Below, in pieces: positions 39,874 to 49,671 of a stretch of DNA of 58,817 nucleotides. Under the pieces are notes generated by a model. It was not told where the DNA came from, did not search any database, and worked only from the letters and a program-made list of their open reading frames with translations. The DNA is from an uncultured Alphaproteobacteria bacterium. Lineage in GTDB: Bacteria > Pseudomonadota > Alphaproteobacteria > Methylaequorales > Methylaequoraceae. A program made the position numbers and the translations under genes. Numbering within the stretch: position 1 is the stretch's first letter; each line of letters begins with the position of its first letter. Where the stretch lies: contig CABZAL010000007.1 in the NCBI GenBank assembly GCA_902523675.1, forward strand, positions 1 to 58,817, given 5' to 3'.

Positions 39874-41589
39874 ATGACTGAAAATAAGCCTAAATTAAGA
39901 AGTTTGGCAACTGGTGATGTTCTTTTTCGGGAGGGGGAAGTTGGAGATTTTGCATATCAAGTTTCTAGTGGGGAAATTGAAATTTGCAAATTTAATGGTG
40001 ACGAATATGTAACTCTTGCAAAGTTAAAAAAAGGTGCATTGTTTGGTGAAATGGCACTAATTGACAGACAACCTAGAAGTGCTATGGCAAGAGCTACCAA
40101 GGAAACTATAGTAAAAGAGATAGATCAAAATGCGCTTCTGGTTTTTTTAAAAAACTCACCTCAAACAGCATTTAATATGATGCAGCAACTCGCAGGTTAT
40201 GCAAGAAATGCCAATGAAAAACTCACAGTTGATGCTTTTGAATCCTCAAGTGAAGAAGAAGATAAAGAACTAATTTCAAACAATTTAACTGCTAACCAGA
40301 TAGAGGAAAGAAAAAAAAATGATTTAATGAGAGAATTATTAGATGAATATGATTCCGATATTGAAAGAATTAAAGGCAGAAAGGTTCCCCAACCAGTAAA
40401 ATATACAATTTTCTCCTTTGGTTTTCTGATTCTCTTCCTAATTCTGTGGAGCTCAATTTCTGTAATTGATACATCAGTAACAGCATCTGGTAAAATTACC
40501 ACAATAGTGCCGAATATTGAAGTACAATCAAATTATAAGTCAGTTGTAAGAGAGGTGTTAGTTAAAAAAGGACAAAAGATTACTGAGGGCGAACCTCTTG
40601 TAATATTTGATGATATTCTTCAAAAGGCCGATAAAAGAAAATTAAACTATCAACTTAATGTTATAGAGGCCAAAATAGATAGACTAAAAAAACAGTCAAA
40701 TTTAAGAAATAATGCAAATGTTGGAAACCCAACTGATAGCAGACAAAACACTATATTTAAAGATAAAAAAGAACAATTTTTAGCTAAATCAGCTTCTTTA
40801 AAAAAACAAATAGCTTCTACAGAAGATGATTTGAGGTTTATTTCAGAACAATTAGAAATACAAAAACAACTGGAGGCATCAAAAAAAAGCTTGTTTAAAC
40901 TTGACTTAGTGCCTGAAGCACAAGTACTTGGTGAAAGAAACAAAACGCTTTCTTTAGAAAAAGAATATACCAAAACGACAAACAAATTAAGTGAACTTAA
41001 ATCCAGTAAAGAAGAATATATGAGTCAATGGTTTGGTGGAATTAATGATGAGCTTGTAACTCTAGAAGATCAGAAAATGGCTTTAGTAGAAGACGTAAAA
41101 AAACTTAATAGACAGCAAACGGATGTAATTGTAAAAGCACCGTCAGATGGAATGGTTCTTGATCTGCATTCACTTTATCCGGGTGCAGTCATTAATCCTG
41201 GAAACGCTGTAGTCACTCTTGTCCCTATTGGAGTTGAACTTCTTGCTGTTTTTGATGTTGATCCTTCTGACATAAGTAAATTAATTCCGGATACATCTGT
41301 AAAGATTCAATTAAGCGCGCTTCCGGCTCAAAAACACGGAGAACTGAGAGGAAAGATAAATTATATATCTGCAGACACAATTAATGAAAATGTCGACGGA
41401 CAAGCAGGAAACTTCTATAGAGCAAGAGCAGAAATAACAGAGAATCTTCTAAAAGATACACCACCAGGATTTAATATTATGCCAGGAATGAAAGTATCGG
41501 GAAAGATCAAAGTTGGAAAAAGACGATTAATCACCTACTTTATTTATCCTTTAGTAAGAACATTAGGTAATAGTTTTGCAGAACCATAA
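39874..41589 (+). CDS. HlyD-family membrane fusion protein with an N-terminal cyclic-nucleotide-binding domain
   Basis: N-terminal DVLFREGEVGDFAYQVSSGEIEI...FGEMALIDRQPRSAMARA; TM then HlyD/biotinyl-lipoyl-like motifs VLVKKGQKITEGEPLVIFDD and VKAPSDGMV. Confidence 0.92.
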   Translation: MTENKPKLRSLATGDVLFREGEVGDFAYQVSSGEIEICKFNGDEYVTLAKLKKGALFGEMALIDRQPRSAMARATKETIVKEIDQNALLVFLKNSPQTAFNMMQQLAGYARNANEKLTVDAFESSSEEEDKELISNNLTANQIEERKKNDLMRELLDEYDSDIERIKGRKVPQPVKYTIFSFGFLILFLILWSSISVIDTSVTASGKITTIVPNIEVQSNYKSVVREVLVKKGQKITEGEPLVIFDDILQKADKRKLNYQLNVIEAKIDRLKKQSNLRNNANVGNPTDSRQNTIFKDKKEQFLAKSASLKKQIASTEDDLRFISEQLEIQKQLEASKKSLFKLDLVPEAQVLGERNKTLSLEKEYTKTTNKLSELKSSKEEYMSQWFGGINDELVTLEDQKMALVEDVKKLNRQQTDVIVKAPSDGMVLDLHSLYPGAVINPGNAVVTLVPIGVELLAVFDVDPSDISKLIPDTSVKIQLSALPAQKHGELRGKINYISADTINENVDGQAGNFYRARAEITENLLKDTPPGFNIMPGMKVSGKIKVGKRRLITYFIYPLVRTLGNSFAEP

Positions 41590-41595
41590 TTTTTC

Positions 41596-43953
41596 ATGAA
41601 ACTAAAATTTAGATCACTTGTTAGTTTATTAGCGATTCTTTCAGCTTTTTTATTTGGTGGAATTAGAATTTCGGATCCAGAATTTATTGAAGTTTTTCGT
41701 TTAAAATATTTTGATCTACTGCAACGGCATGAGCCAAGAAAAACAAATGGAAATACTTACTCTGTTATTATAGATATTGATGAAAAATCTCTAAAAGAAA
41801 TTGGTCAATGGCCCTGGTCGAGAAATATCCTTGCTAAACTTTTTAAAAAATCTGGTGAAGCTGGTATGTTAGTTATTGGCTTAGATGTTTTGTTTTCTGA
41901 AAAGGATAGAACCTCTCCTGAGTTTATTGCAAAAAATTTAAAAGATAATTACCCTGATTTACATAAAAAGCTTTTAAAACTTCCTTCAAATGAAGAAATA
42001 GCTGTTAGTGCCATGAATACAATACCGGTAGTTTTAGGTCATTCAGCAATGAATGAAATTGGAGATTCAAAAAGAAATGATGTCAGAGATACCTCTGTTA
42101 AAGCGATTTTGGGTGAGGATCCCAAAAAAAAATGGTTAAAAAAATACCCTGGACTTCTTGCTAATGTTCCTTCATTCGAAAAAGCTAGTTCTGGAGCCGG
42201 TATTATCTCTCTGTCAGAAGAACCTGACGGAATTATTCGAAGAATACCAATAATTTCAAATATTGATAATAAAATTAGACCAACTTTAGCCCTAGAAATG
42301 ATTCGAGTTGCATTTAAAGGAAATAGTATTGCAAGCAAAACTGGCATTAATGGAATTGAAGAAATTATAATTCAAACAAAAACAATTGGTAAAGCTTCTA
42401 TACCAACTGATGCTGAAGGAAGGGTCTGGGTTCATTACGGTCGCTCAGACAAACAAAATCTTGGAAACTCAAGATATTATGTAAGCGCTTCAGATATAAT
42501 TAGCGGCAAAGTTGGTGCTGAAAGACTCAAAGGAAAATTAGGAATTTTAGGAACTTCAGCAATTGGGCTTAAAGACATTAAACCTACATCAGTTGACAAA
42601 AGAATGCCTGGCGTTGAAATTCACGCTAATCTAATTGATACAATTATTTCTGCAATTTTATATTATTCCAGTAAAAAAAAATCTCAGGAAATTTTCGCTA
42701 ATTCACTAAAGTTAGGTTTAGACCCCGATGAGGCAATAAAAAAAGCAGGGAAAGTCGAAATCATTGGAGCTCCGTTTTTAAAATCAGGAGTAAATATGCC
42801 TTTTTATGAATCAATATTTATTGTAGTTTTAGGTTTAATTTTTACATTTTCGTCAATCAAATTTGGTCCTATTTTAAATATTTCTTTTTTTTGTATAATC
42901 GTCGGAGCAGCATTTTATATAAGTTTAAGTTTATATATCGATAAAAAAATACTTTTCGATCCAACTTTTGCTGCTTTATCGAGTTTTATGATTTATTTTT
43001 CGACTACATTTGCAAATTATTTGAGAGATGCAAACGAAAAAAGACAAATTCGAGGTGCTTTTTCTCAATACTTGTCACCCGCACTCGTAGAACAATTAGC
43101 AGCAGATCCAAATAAGCTAAAATTGGGAGGTGAAACTAAAAAAATGACATTTCTTTTTTGTGATGTAAGAGGGTTCACAGCTATTTCTGAATCATTTAAA
43201 TCTGATCCTCAAGGACTTACAAAATTGATAAATAGATTTTTAACACCTTTGACTGACAAAATCATTTATCACAATGGAACAATAGATAAATACATGGGAG
43301 ACTGTATAATGGCATTTTGGAATGCACCACTTAATTCAAAAGATCATGAATCTCAAGCATGTACAGCAACTTTGGAGATGCATGAAGAACTAAAAAAATT
43401 AAATGAACAGAGAGAAAAAGAAGCCAAGGTTGCAAAAATAGAATATCTAGAATTAAAAATTGGGATTGGTATAAATACAGGAGAATGTGTGGTAGGTAAT
43501 ATGGGCTCTGACCAAAGATTTGATTATTCAGTATTAGGGGACTCTGTTAATTTAGCATCAAGACTTGAAGGACAATCAAAAGGTTACGGAGTAAAAACAG
43601 TTATCGGAGAAGAAACCAATACTGAAGTTCAGCACGAGTTTGCTACTTTGCAATTAGATAAAATTGCAGTTAAAGGTAAAAAAGAAGCTGTTTCTATATT
43701 TACTCTTCTTGGAGACAGTGAACTAAGAAATAAAAATGAATTTAAATTTTTTAAAGAACAACATGAAAATCTTTTAAATTTTTATTTTAATAAGAATTGG
43801 GACGAAGCGTTAAAAATTATAAAAAATAATGAAAACCTATTGAAGGGAGTAATGAAAGAGTATTATAGTATTATTGAGAAACGAATTATAGATTTCAAAA
43901 ACTACCCCCCACCTGAAATATGGGATGGTGTTTTTGTTGCTACTACTAAATAA
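41596..43953 (+). CDS. CHASE2-domain class III adenylate/guanylate cyclase
   Basis: IDEKSLKEIGQWPWSR CHASE2 signature, three TMs, FLFCDVRGFTAISE, IDKYMGDCIMAFWNAP, GINTGECVVGNMGS...GDSVNLASRLE. Confidence 0.95.
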   Translation: MKLKFRSLVSLLAILSAFLFGGIRISDPEFIEVFRLKYFDLLQRHEPRKTNGNTYSVIIDIDEKSLKEIGQWPWSRNILAKLFKKSGEAGMLVIGLDVLFSEKDRTSPEFIAKNLKDNYPDLHKKLLKLPSNEEIAVSAMNTIPVVLGHSAMNEIGDSKRNDVRDTSVKAILGEDPKKKWLKKYPGLLANVPSFEKASSGAGIISLSEEPDGIIRRIPIISNIDNKIRPTLALEMIRVAFKGNSIASKTGINGIEEIIIQTKTIGKASIPTDAEGRVWVHYGRSDKQNLGNSRYYVSASDIISGKVGAERLKGKLGILGTSAIGLKDIKPTSVDKRMPGVEIHANLIDTIISAILYYSSKKKSQEIFANSLKLGLDPDEAIKKAGKVEIIGAPFLKSGVNMPFYESIFIVVLGLIFTFSSIKFGPILNISFFCIIVGAAFYISLSLYIDKKILFDPTFAALSSFMIYFSTTFANYLRDANEKRQIRGAFSQYLSPALVEQLAADPNKLKLGGETKKMTFLFCDVRGFTAISESFKSDPQGLTKLINRFLTPLTDKIIYHNGTIDKYMGDCIMAFWNAPLNSKDHESQACTATLEMHEELKKLNEQREKEAKVAKIEYLELKIGIGINTGECVVGNMGSDQRFDYSVLGDSVNLASRLEGQSKGYGVKTVIGEETNTEVQHEFATLQLDKIAVKGKKEAVSIFTLLGDSELRNKNEFKFFKEQHENLLNFYFNKNWDEALKIIKNNENLLKGVMKEYYSIIEKRIIDFKNYPPPEIWDGVFVATTK

Positions 43954-43959
43954 TTAATA

Positions 43960-44397
43960 ATGACAACAAAAATAAAAATTTTACCAGATCAATTTGTTTT
44001 TAAACAAGGTGACAAGGGTGATGCAGCTTATCTAGTTATTTCTGGATCATTCAATGTTGAAAGGGATGGAGATAAGGTTGGAAAAATTTCAGAGGGAGAA
44101 ATTTTTGGAGAGTTATCTCTTATTCTTGGTGAAGAAAGAAAAGCTAGTATAAAGGCTGTTACACCTGCTGAAATTGTTGAGATAAAACCTCCAGCATTAA
44201 ATGAATTGTTATTATCTTCGAGCCTTGAACTCCACAAACTAATTAAAGAGTTTGCAATTGAATTAGCAAAAAACTCAGATTACAATCTTCCAATTTCAAG
44301 TGATAATCTTAAAAAATTAGTCAAGGATGAACCAAATGTCATTAGAGCATTAGCTTTACAACTTCACCATAGGCTAGCACAAATGATCTATTCATAG
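43960..44397 (+). CDS. Cyclic-nucleotide-binding domain protein
   Basis: FKQGDKGDAAYLVISGSFNVERDG...IFGELSLILGEERKASIKAV. Confidence 0.92.
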   Translation: MTTKIKILPDQFVFKQGDKGDAAYLVISGSFNVERDGDKVGKISEGEIFGELSLILGEERKASIKAVTPAEIVEIKPPALNELLLSSSLELHKLIKEFAIELAKNSDYNLPISSDNLKKLVKDEPNVIRALALQLHHRLAQMIYS

Positions 44398-44467
44398 TTT
44401 TTGATGTTATTTTCTTTTAATTTAAAAAGATTGAATAAATAAAGATTTGTAATACTATTATAATGTT

Positions 44468-46192
44468 ATGAAGTATTCTGATTTTGTTCATGAATCTGAG
44501 ATTAGACATAGATCAATAAGTTATAACATACTTACCCCAAAACCAGAAAAATCTGGAAAGTTACCTCTAAAACCGGAAAAGATAAATATAGGGTTTTTTA
44601 AAGCCTTAAATTTATTAATACCATATACTTCATCAAGAATATTTGAACAGATAAAAGCTGTGATGCCATTAGCAGCCTACTTATTTATTTTTCAGTTATT
44701 GATATTAAGGCAACCGATTCAAGAAGCAACAATTATAGGTTTAGGATTAGTTGCAGTTATTGTTGGACTTGCAATTTTTATGGAAGGACTCAAAGTTGGT
44801 CTTATGCCATTTGGAACAATAATTGGTGATAACTTGCCGAAAAAAGCTTCTATGGGAGTTGTGCTTTTAATAATTGCAATATTAGGAGTTGGTGTCACCT
44901 TCGCTGAACCCGCAATTGGTGCATTACAGGCATTTGGAGGGGGAATTGATGTAGCAAAAGCGCCATATTTGTATGAACTTTTAAATAACTGGACCCAACC
45001 ACTAGTTCTAATGGTTGGAGCTGGAGTTGGTTTAGCTGCAGTTCTTGGAACTTTGAGGTTTGTTAGAGGGTGGTCGTTAAAACCAATGATATATCTTTCT
45101 CTCATACCTGCCATTCTTTTAACTTTATATGCATGGAATAATCCAGATTTGAGAACAATTCTTGGTTTAGCATGGGATTGCGGAGCAGTTACAACTGGTC
45201 CGGTAACTGTTCCTCTTGTATTATCTTTAGGAATCGGAATAGCCGCCTCTGCAGGAAAAGGTGATTCATCACTATCTGGTTTTGGTGTTGTAACTCTAGC
45301 ATCTATATTTCCCATAATAGCAGTTTTAATTTTATCAATTTTTGTTTCGCTTCAATCGTCACCTCAGGAAATTATTGATGCGGCTTTGTTGACTACATCT
45401 AATTCCACGTTTCAAGGACTTGAAGAATCAAAATGGGATCAAACACCATTTATTGAAATTCTTGCAGGAATTCAATCAATTCTTCCACTTGTAATTTTTT
45501 TAATGTTTGTCTTATTCATTATTCTTAAGTCTAAATTACCTAATAATTTAGTAACTGGTTATGGATTAACGTTATCAATAATTGGTATGTGCATATTTAA
45601 CTTGGGTTTGACTTATGGATTAGGAGCAATAGGAGGTCAAGCAGGTGATATTTTACCTGCAGCATTTATGAAAATTGATTCTAGTGATATCTCGCCTATT
45701 TATAATAAGTCATTAGGACTTTCAATTGTTATAATATTCGCCTGGATACTTGGATTTGGATCAACATTAGCTGAACCAGCTTTAAATGCATTAGGCGCAA
45801 CGGTACAAGATCTAACAAATGGTGCGTTTAGAAAAGCAATGTTGATGTATAGTGTTGCGAGTGGTGTAGCTTTTGGAATTGCACTAGGCGTTGGAAAGAT
45901 AATTTTTAATTTTGATCTTGCAATGTTATTAATACCTCTTTATTTGACTGCAATTATTTTAACATATTTTTCTACAGAAGAATTTGTGAATGTTGCATGG
46001 GATAGCGCAGGAGTAACAACTGGACCTGTTACTGTACCATTAGTATTGGCAATGGGGTTAGGATTAGGAAATGCTGTTTCTGCTACCGAGGGATTTGGTA
46101 TTTTGTCAATGGCAAGTATTTGTCCTATATTAGCCGTACTGATCATGGGTATATTCATAAAACTAAGACAAAAAGGAGAAACTAATGGCTAG
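44468..46192 (+). CDS. DUF1538 membrane protein
   Basis: Two homologous halves: TFAEPAIGALQAFG...AWDCGAVTTGPVTVPLVLSLG and TLAEPALNALGATV...AWDSAGVTTGPVTVPLVLAMG. Confidence 0.9.
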   Translation: MKYSDFVHESEIRHRSISYNILTPKPEKSGKLPLKPEKINIGFFKALNLLIPYTSSRIFEQIKAVMPLAAYLFIFQLLILRQPIQEATIIGLGLVAVIVGLAIFMEGLKVGLMPFGTIIGDNLPKKASMGVVLLIIAILGVGVTFAEPAIGALQAFGGGIDVAKAPYLYELLNNWTQPLVLMVGAGVGLAAVLGTLRFVRGWSLKPMIYLSLIPAILLTLYAWNNPDLRTILGLAWDCGAVTTGPVTVPLVLSLGIGIAASAGKGDSSLSGFGVVTLASIFPIIAVLILSIFVSLQSSPQEIIDAALLTTSNSTFQGLEESKWDQTPFIEILAGIQSILPLVIFLMFVLFIILKSKLPNNLVTGYGLTLSIIGMCIFNLGLTYGLGAIGGQAGDILPAAFMKIDSSDISPIYNKSLGLSIVIIFAWILGFGSTLAEPALNALGATVQDLTNGAFRKAMLMYSVASGVAFGIALGVGKIIFNFDLAMLLIPLYLTAIILTYFSTEEFVNVAWDSAGVTTGPVTVPLVLAMGLGLGNAVSATEGFGILSMASICPILAVLIMGIFIKLRQKGETNG

Positions 46193-46550
46193 ACAAATTA
46201 CATATTTATCTGATGTTTATTTAATTACATGTGTAGTCGAAAGTGGAAATGCAGATAAAATCGTAAAAGCAGCGAGTGCGGTTGGAGCTCAAGGTGCGAC
46301 AATTAACTATGCAAAAGGTACTGGAATTAGAGATAGGATGGGACTTATAGGAGTCACAATTGATGAACAAAAAGAGGTGATTAGAATAATTGTCTCAAAA
46401 GAACAATCAAATAGAGTTTTCGAATCAATGTATCTCTCAGGAGATTTAGACACACCTGGAAAAGGAATCATGTGGATGAGTAAGTTAGACAGAGTGGCTA
46501 CTTATATACCACAAGATGTTTTAAAAAGAGTAGAAAATGAAAAAAAATAA
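46185..46550 (+). CDS. PII family (GlnB-like) regulator
   Basis: GTGIRDRMGLIGVTIDEQKEVIRIIVS; 8-nt overlap with DUF1538 gene. Confidence 0.85.
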   Translation: MARQITYLSDVYLITCVVESGNADKIVKAASAVGAQGATINYAKGTGIRDRMGLIGVTIDEQKEVIRIIVSKEQSNRVFESMYLSGDLDTPGKGIMWMSKLDRVATYIPQDVLKRVENEKK

Positions 46551-46839
46551 TTTTATTGAAATTGGTGGATTAATCAGGAAAGGACTTGGTCATAATGTTA
46601 TAGAGAAATTCTCCAAAAAGAAATCAGTCAAAACTGTCGGATTTGCTAACGGAAGAACAAATGATCTTTTCAGTAGAAAGCAATTTGGTGATGCAGGAGA
46701 ATCAGAAATATTAACGTTAATTGTTTCTGAAGAAGAAAGTGAAAAAATTTTTAATGAGTTATTTTTTTTTCTTGAATTGCATAAAAAAAATCAAGGTATT
46801 ATTTATAAATCAGAGACTATTGCTAAAAGTACATTTTAA
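46537..46839 (+). CDS. Second PII-like small protein
   Basis: ESEILTLIVSEEESEKIFNELFFFLELHKKNQGIIY; overlaps the previous gene. Confidence 0.7.
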   Translation: MKKNNFIEIGGLIRKGLGHNVIEKFSKKKSVKTVGFANGRTNDLFSRKQFGDAGESEILTLIVSEEESEKIFNELFFFLELHKKNQGIIYKSETIAKSTF

Positions 46840-48087
46840 TTATCTTTCGGAAAGAGCAAAATTAATATTTTTTCTAAATGGTGAAAAAAAATAATCAACA
46901 AAACTTCTTTTCCCAGTAATTATTCCTGCTGTCACAGGCACACCAGAATAAAGGTTAAAAGATTGATTTCCTTTTAAGAATGAACTTTCTTTGGTTTCGA
47001 TTTTTACTAAGTAAAAACCATCATTGTTTTGATTAGAGATTCTGTCAGCACCAACAAAAACAACCTTTCCGTTTATTGGCTTAAATCTTGAACCATCACT
47101 AGATTTGAGCCTAATAATACAATCCAAACCATTTTTTATAAATCCAATTTCTGACAATGGTAGTTGGGCCTCAATGATAAGTTTTTCATTTTCAGGTACA
47201 ATTTCTACAACAGTGACACCCGGAGCTACAATGGCACCTTTAGAGTTAACAGAAATCAACTTAACAACACCGTTGACAGGACTTTTTAATGTAGTTCTAT
47301 CAAGACTGTCCGTATATTTTGTTATTCTTTTTAAGAGTTCTGACTTTTCTTTCTTAAGTTCATTCATCTCACTTTCTAGTTGTTCTACAAAGTTAAGACT
47401 TAAAGTCTGTAACTTGTTTTTTTGTTCATCAAGTTGACCCTCTAAATTAGATAATTCTCGTAATAATTCAAGATGCTTAAATCTATTAGTGGCTTTTACT
47501 TTTAATAATTCTTCGCTGATCTGTGTCTGTTCTTTTGTCAAATCATATCTCTTTTGAATATTTAAAATATTCTTTTTCATGGTATCTTTTTCAGATTCGA
47601 TTTTTTTTCTCCTACTCATTAAAAATTGATTTTCAGACTTAACTCGGTTTAAATCAAATTGTTGAATTTTATCATTTGGAATTTCATTTAAATATTTTTT
47701 TTCAGCATGTATTCTTAAAATTGATAGCTCAACAGATTTTAATCTTGTATTTATTTCTTCATATTCAGAGGAGGCCTTTGCCTTAGATAAGGTGATTAAT
47801 GGTTGATTCATTTTTACTTTATCTCCTTCAGAAATTAAAATTTTCTCAACAATTCCACCTTCTAAATGTTGAACAAATTTTATTCTTCCTTGTGGAATTA
47901 CTTTTCCGTCTGCCAAACTTAAAACTTCTAGTATCTTTGTATTAATTAAGCTAAAAAATAAAAATATAAAAATCAATATAGAAATCTTTAATTTTGTACT
48001 AAAAACTTTTATTTTCTTTTTAGAAGATGAAAAACTCATTTCATTCTTATAATCCCATTTCTTCCAATCCTTATTCATATACTTCAT
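46840..48087 (-). CDS. HlyD-family membrane fusion protein of T1SS-2
   Basis: GRIKFVQHLEGGIVEKILISEGDKVKMNQPL, LKSPVNGVVKLI. Confidence 0.93.
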   Translation of the reverse strand: MKYMNKDWKKWDYKNEMSFSSSKKKIKVFSTKLKISILIFIFLFFSLINTKILEVLSLADGKVIPQGRIKFVQHLEGGIVEKILISEGDKVKMNQPLITLSKAKASSEYEEINTRLKSVELSILRIHAEKKYLNEIPNDKIQQFDLNRVKSENQFLMSRRKKIESEKDTMKKNILNIQKRYDLTKEQTQISEELLKVKATNRFKHLELLRELSNLEGQLDEQKNKLQTLSLNFVEQLESEMNELKKEKSELLKRITKYTDSLDRTTLKSPVNGVVKLISVNSKGAIVAPGVTVVEIVPENEKLIIEAQLPLSEIGFIKNGLDCIIRLKSSDGSRFKPINGKVVFVGADRISNQNNDGFYLVKIETKESSFLKGNQSFNLYSGVPVTAGIITGKRSFVDYFFSPFRKNINFALSER

Positions 48088-49657
48088 ACCTTTGATCTGA
48101 AAATCTTATAATTTCTTCTTCATTACTAAAACAAATAACTGTTTTTTTTTGATTTTTAAATAAATTTAAATACTTCATAACATGATTTTTTCCCTCTGAA
48201 TCTAAGTTTTCAAAAGGGTCATCAATAAGTATGATTTTTTTGTCTGCCATTAAAACTCTTGCATAATGAATTCTTTTGTGAATTCCAGGAGAAATATTAC
48301 TTGAAAGTTTAGAATTTATTGATAAATTTGCATTTCTAAGTATTTTTGTAAAACCCAAAACCTTCAAATTATTTAAAATTTTTTCTTCTGAAATTTTTTC
48401 ATTATTAATGACTATATTGTCAATAATAGATGTGTTGAGACATAACTGATTTTGAGGCACATAACCAATTATGCTTCTCCACCAAGTCAATGACAATTTT
48501 TCTAGATCAAAATTATTGATTTTTATCTCTCCACCATATGAGCTCTCCAAACCTAAAATTAATTTGCATAAAAGGGTTTTTCCAGAACTATTTGGACCAG
48601 AAATGTTTGTTATCTCTCCAGGATTAGCAACCATGGAAAAATTTTTGATCAGATTTGGAGACTCTGAAGCGTTTCTTGGCTTTAAATTATCTAAATTTAT
48701 TATGAATCTATCATTGTTTAATTTAATAAAATTCTTTTTTTTGTCGTAAGATTTCAAGAAATTTGAAGTAAAATCAAAATATTTACTAATTTTTTCAAAG
48801 TTATAATATGAATTTTGAGCATTAATACTTATTTGTAAAGCGCGTGAAGAAAAAATATTGAAACCAATTAAAGTTCCTATATCTAAATCTCCTTGAACTA
48901 CAAAATAACTTCCCACACCTATAATCAAAACAGAATTAAGTATAATTATAAAATGATTAAAATTAATATGATTACTTGATGTAATAGCTATCTGTTTTAA
49001 GCTATCCAGTTGATTTTTCAAAATTAATGATAAATTTCCACCGATAAATTTGAAGTTATTTAATATCTTTAAAAATTCAGATTTTAACGTTAAATCAGAA
49101 AAAAAAATTAAATCATCTTTTCTATTTAAACTACGTTGCAGTTTAAACTTTAAAATTAAAACTTGGATTAAAAAAACTAACATAAAAAAAATTAAAAAAA
49201 TAAACGCCAATTTTGTATTTAATACAAAAAGAATAATTAAAATAATTACAGCAAAAAGAAAGTCCAAAATGTTTGATTGATTGATTGGATTTAAAGTTTG
49301 AAAAACATTATTTTTTAGATCAATTAAATCAATTATATTATTGTTTTTATTTTTATTATTTGAATTATAAAAGTAAAAATTAGATATTGTTAGTTTTAAT
49401 TCTTTTATAGGATGCACTATGATACGTGCACAAAAGGAATGCCTTAAATTTCTAAATATATACTCTATAATTGCAACAATCAAAGCTCCTGTTATGAGAA
49501 AAAATAACGTACCTTCTAAGCCAAATGTAATGTATCTATTAAAAATTTGAATTATAAATAACGGACTTAATAGACCCATAGTTATTATTACAAAAGATAA
49601 TCCTAAAAGAGTTAGTATCCCATCAGCATCTTTAATTATTTTAAACCAAAATTTCAT
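48071..49657 (-). CDS. Type I secretion ABC transporter of T1SS-2
   Basis: TM domain and GPNSSGKTLL; overlaps the HlyD gene. Confidence 0.9.
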   Translation of the reverse strand: MKFWFKIIKDADGILTLLGLSFVIITMGLLSPLFIIQIFNRYITFGLEGTLFFLITGALIVAIIEYIFRNLRHSFCARIIVHPIKELKLTISNFYFYNSNNKNKNNNIIDLIDLKNNVFQTLNPINQSNILDFLFAVIILIILFVLNTKLAFIFLIFFMLVFLIQVLILKFKLQRSLNRKDDLIFFSDLTLKSEFLKILNNFKFIGGNLSLILKNQLDSLKQIAITSSNHINFNHFIIILNSVLIIGVGSYFVVQGDLDIGTLIGFNIFSSRALQISINAQNSYYNFEKISKYFDFTSNFLKSYDKKKNFIKLNNDRFIINLDNLKPRNASESPNLIKNFSMVANPGEITNISGPNSSGKTLLCKLILGLESSYGGEIKINNFDLEKLSLTWWRSIIGYVPQNQLCLNTSIIDNIVINNEKISEEKILNNLKVLGFTKILRNANLSINSKLSSNISPGIHKRIHYARVLMADKKIILIDDPFENLDSEGKNHVMKYLNLFKNQKKTVICFSNEEEIIRFSDQRYEVYE

Positions 49658-49671
49658 ATCTAAATACTATT

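Noticed and set aside
44719-46158. Antisense ORFs 44719-45315 and 45940-46158
   Set aside because: They lie opposite well-supported DUF1538 coding sequence; Pro/Ala-rich low-complexity translation is typical of antisense frames
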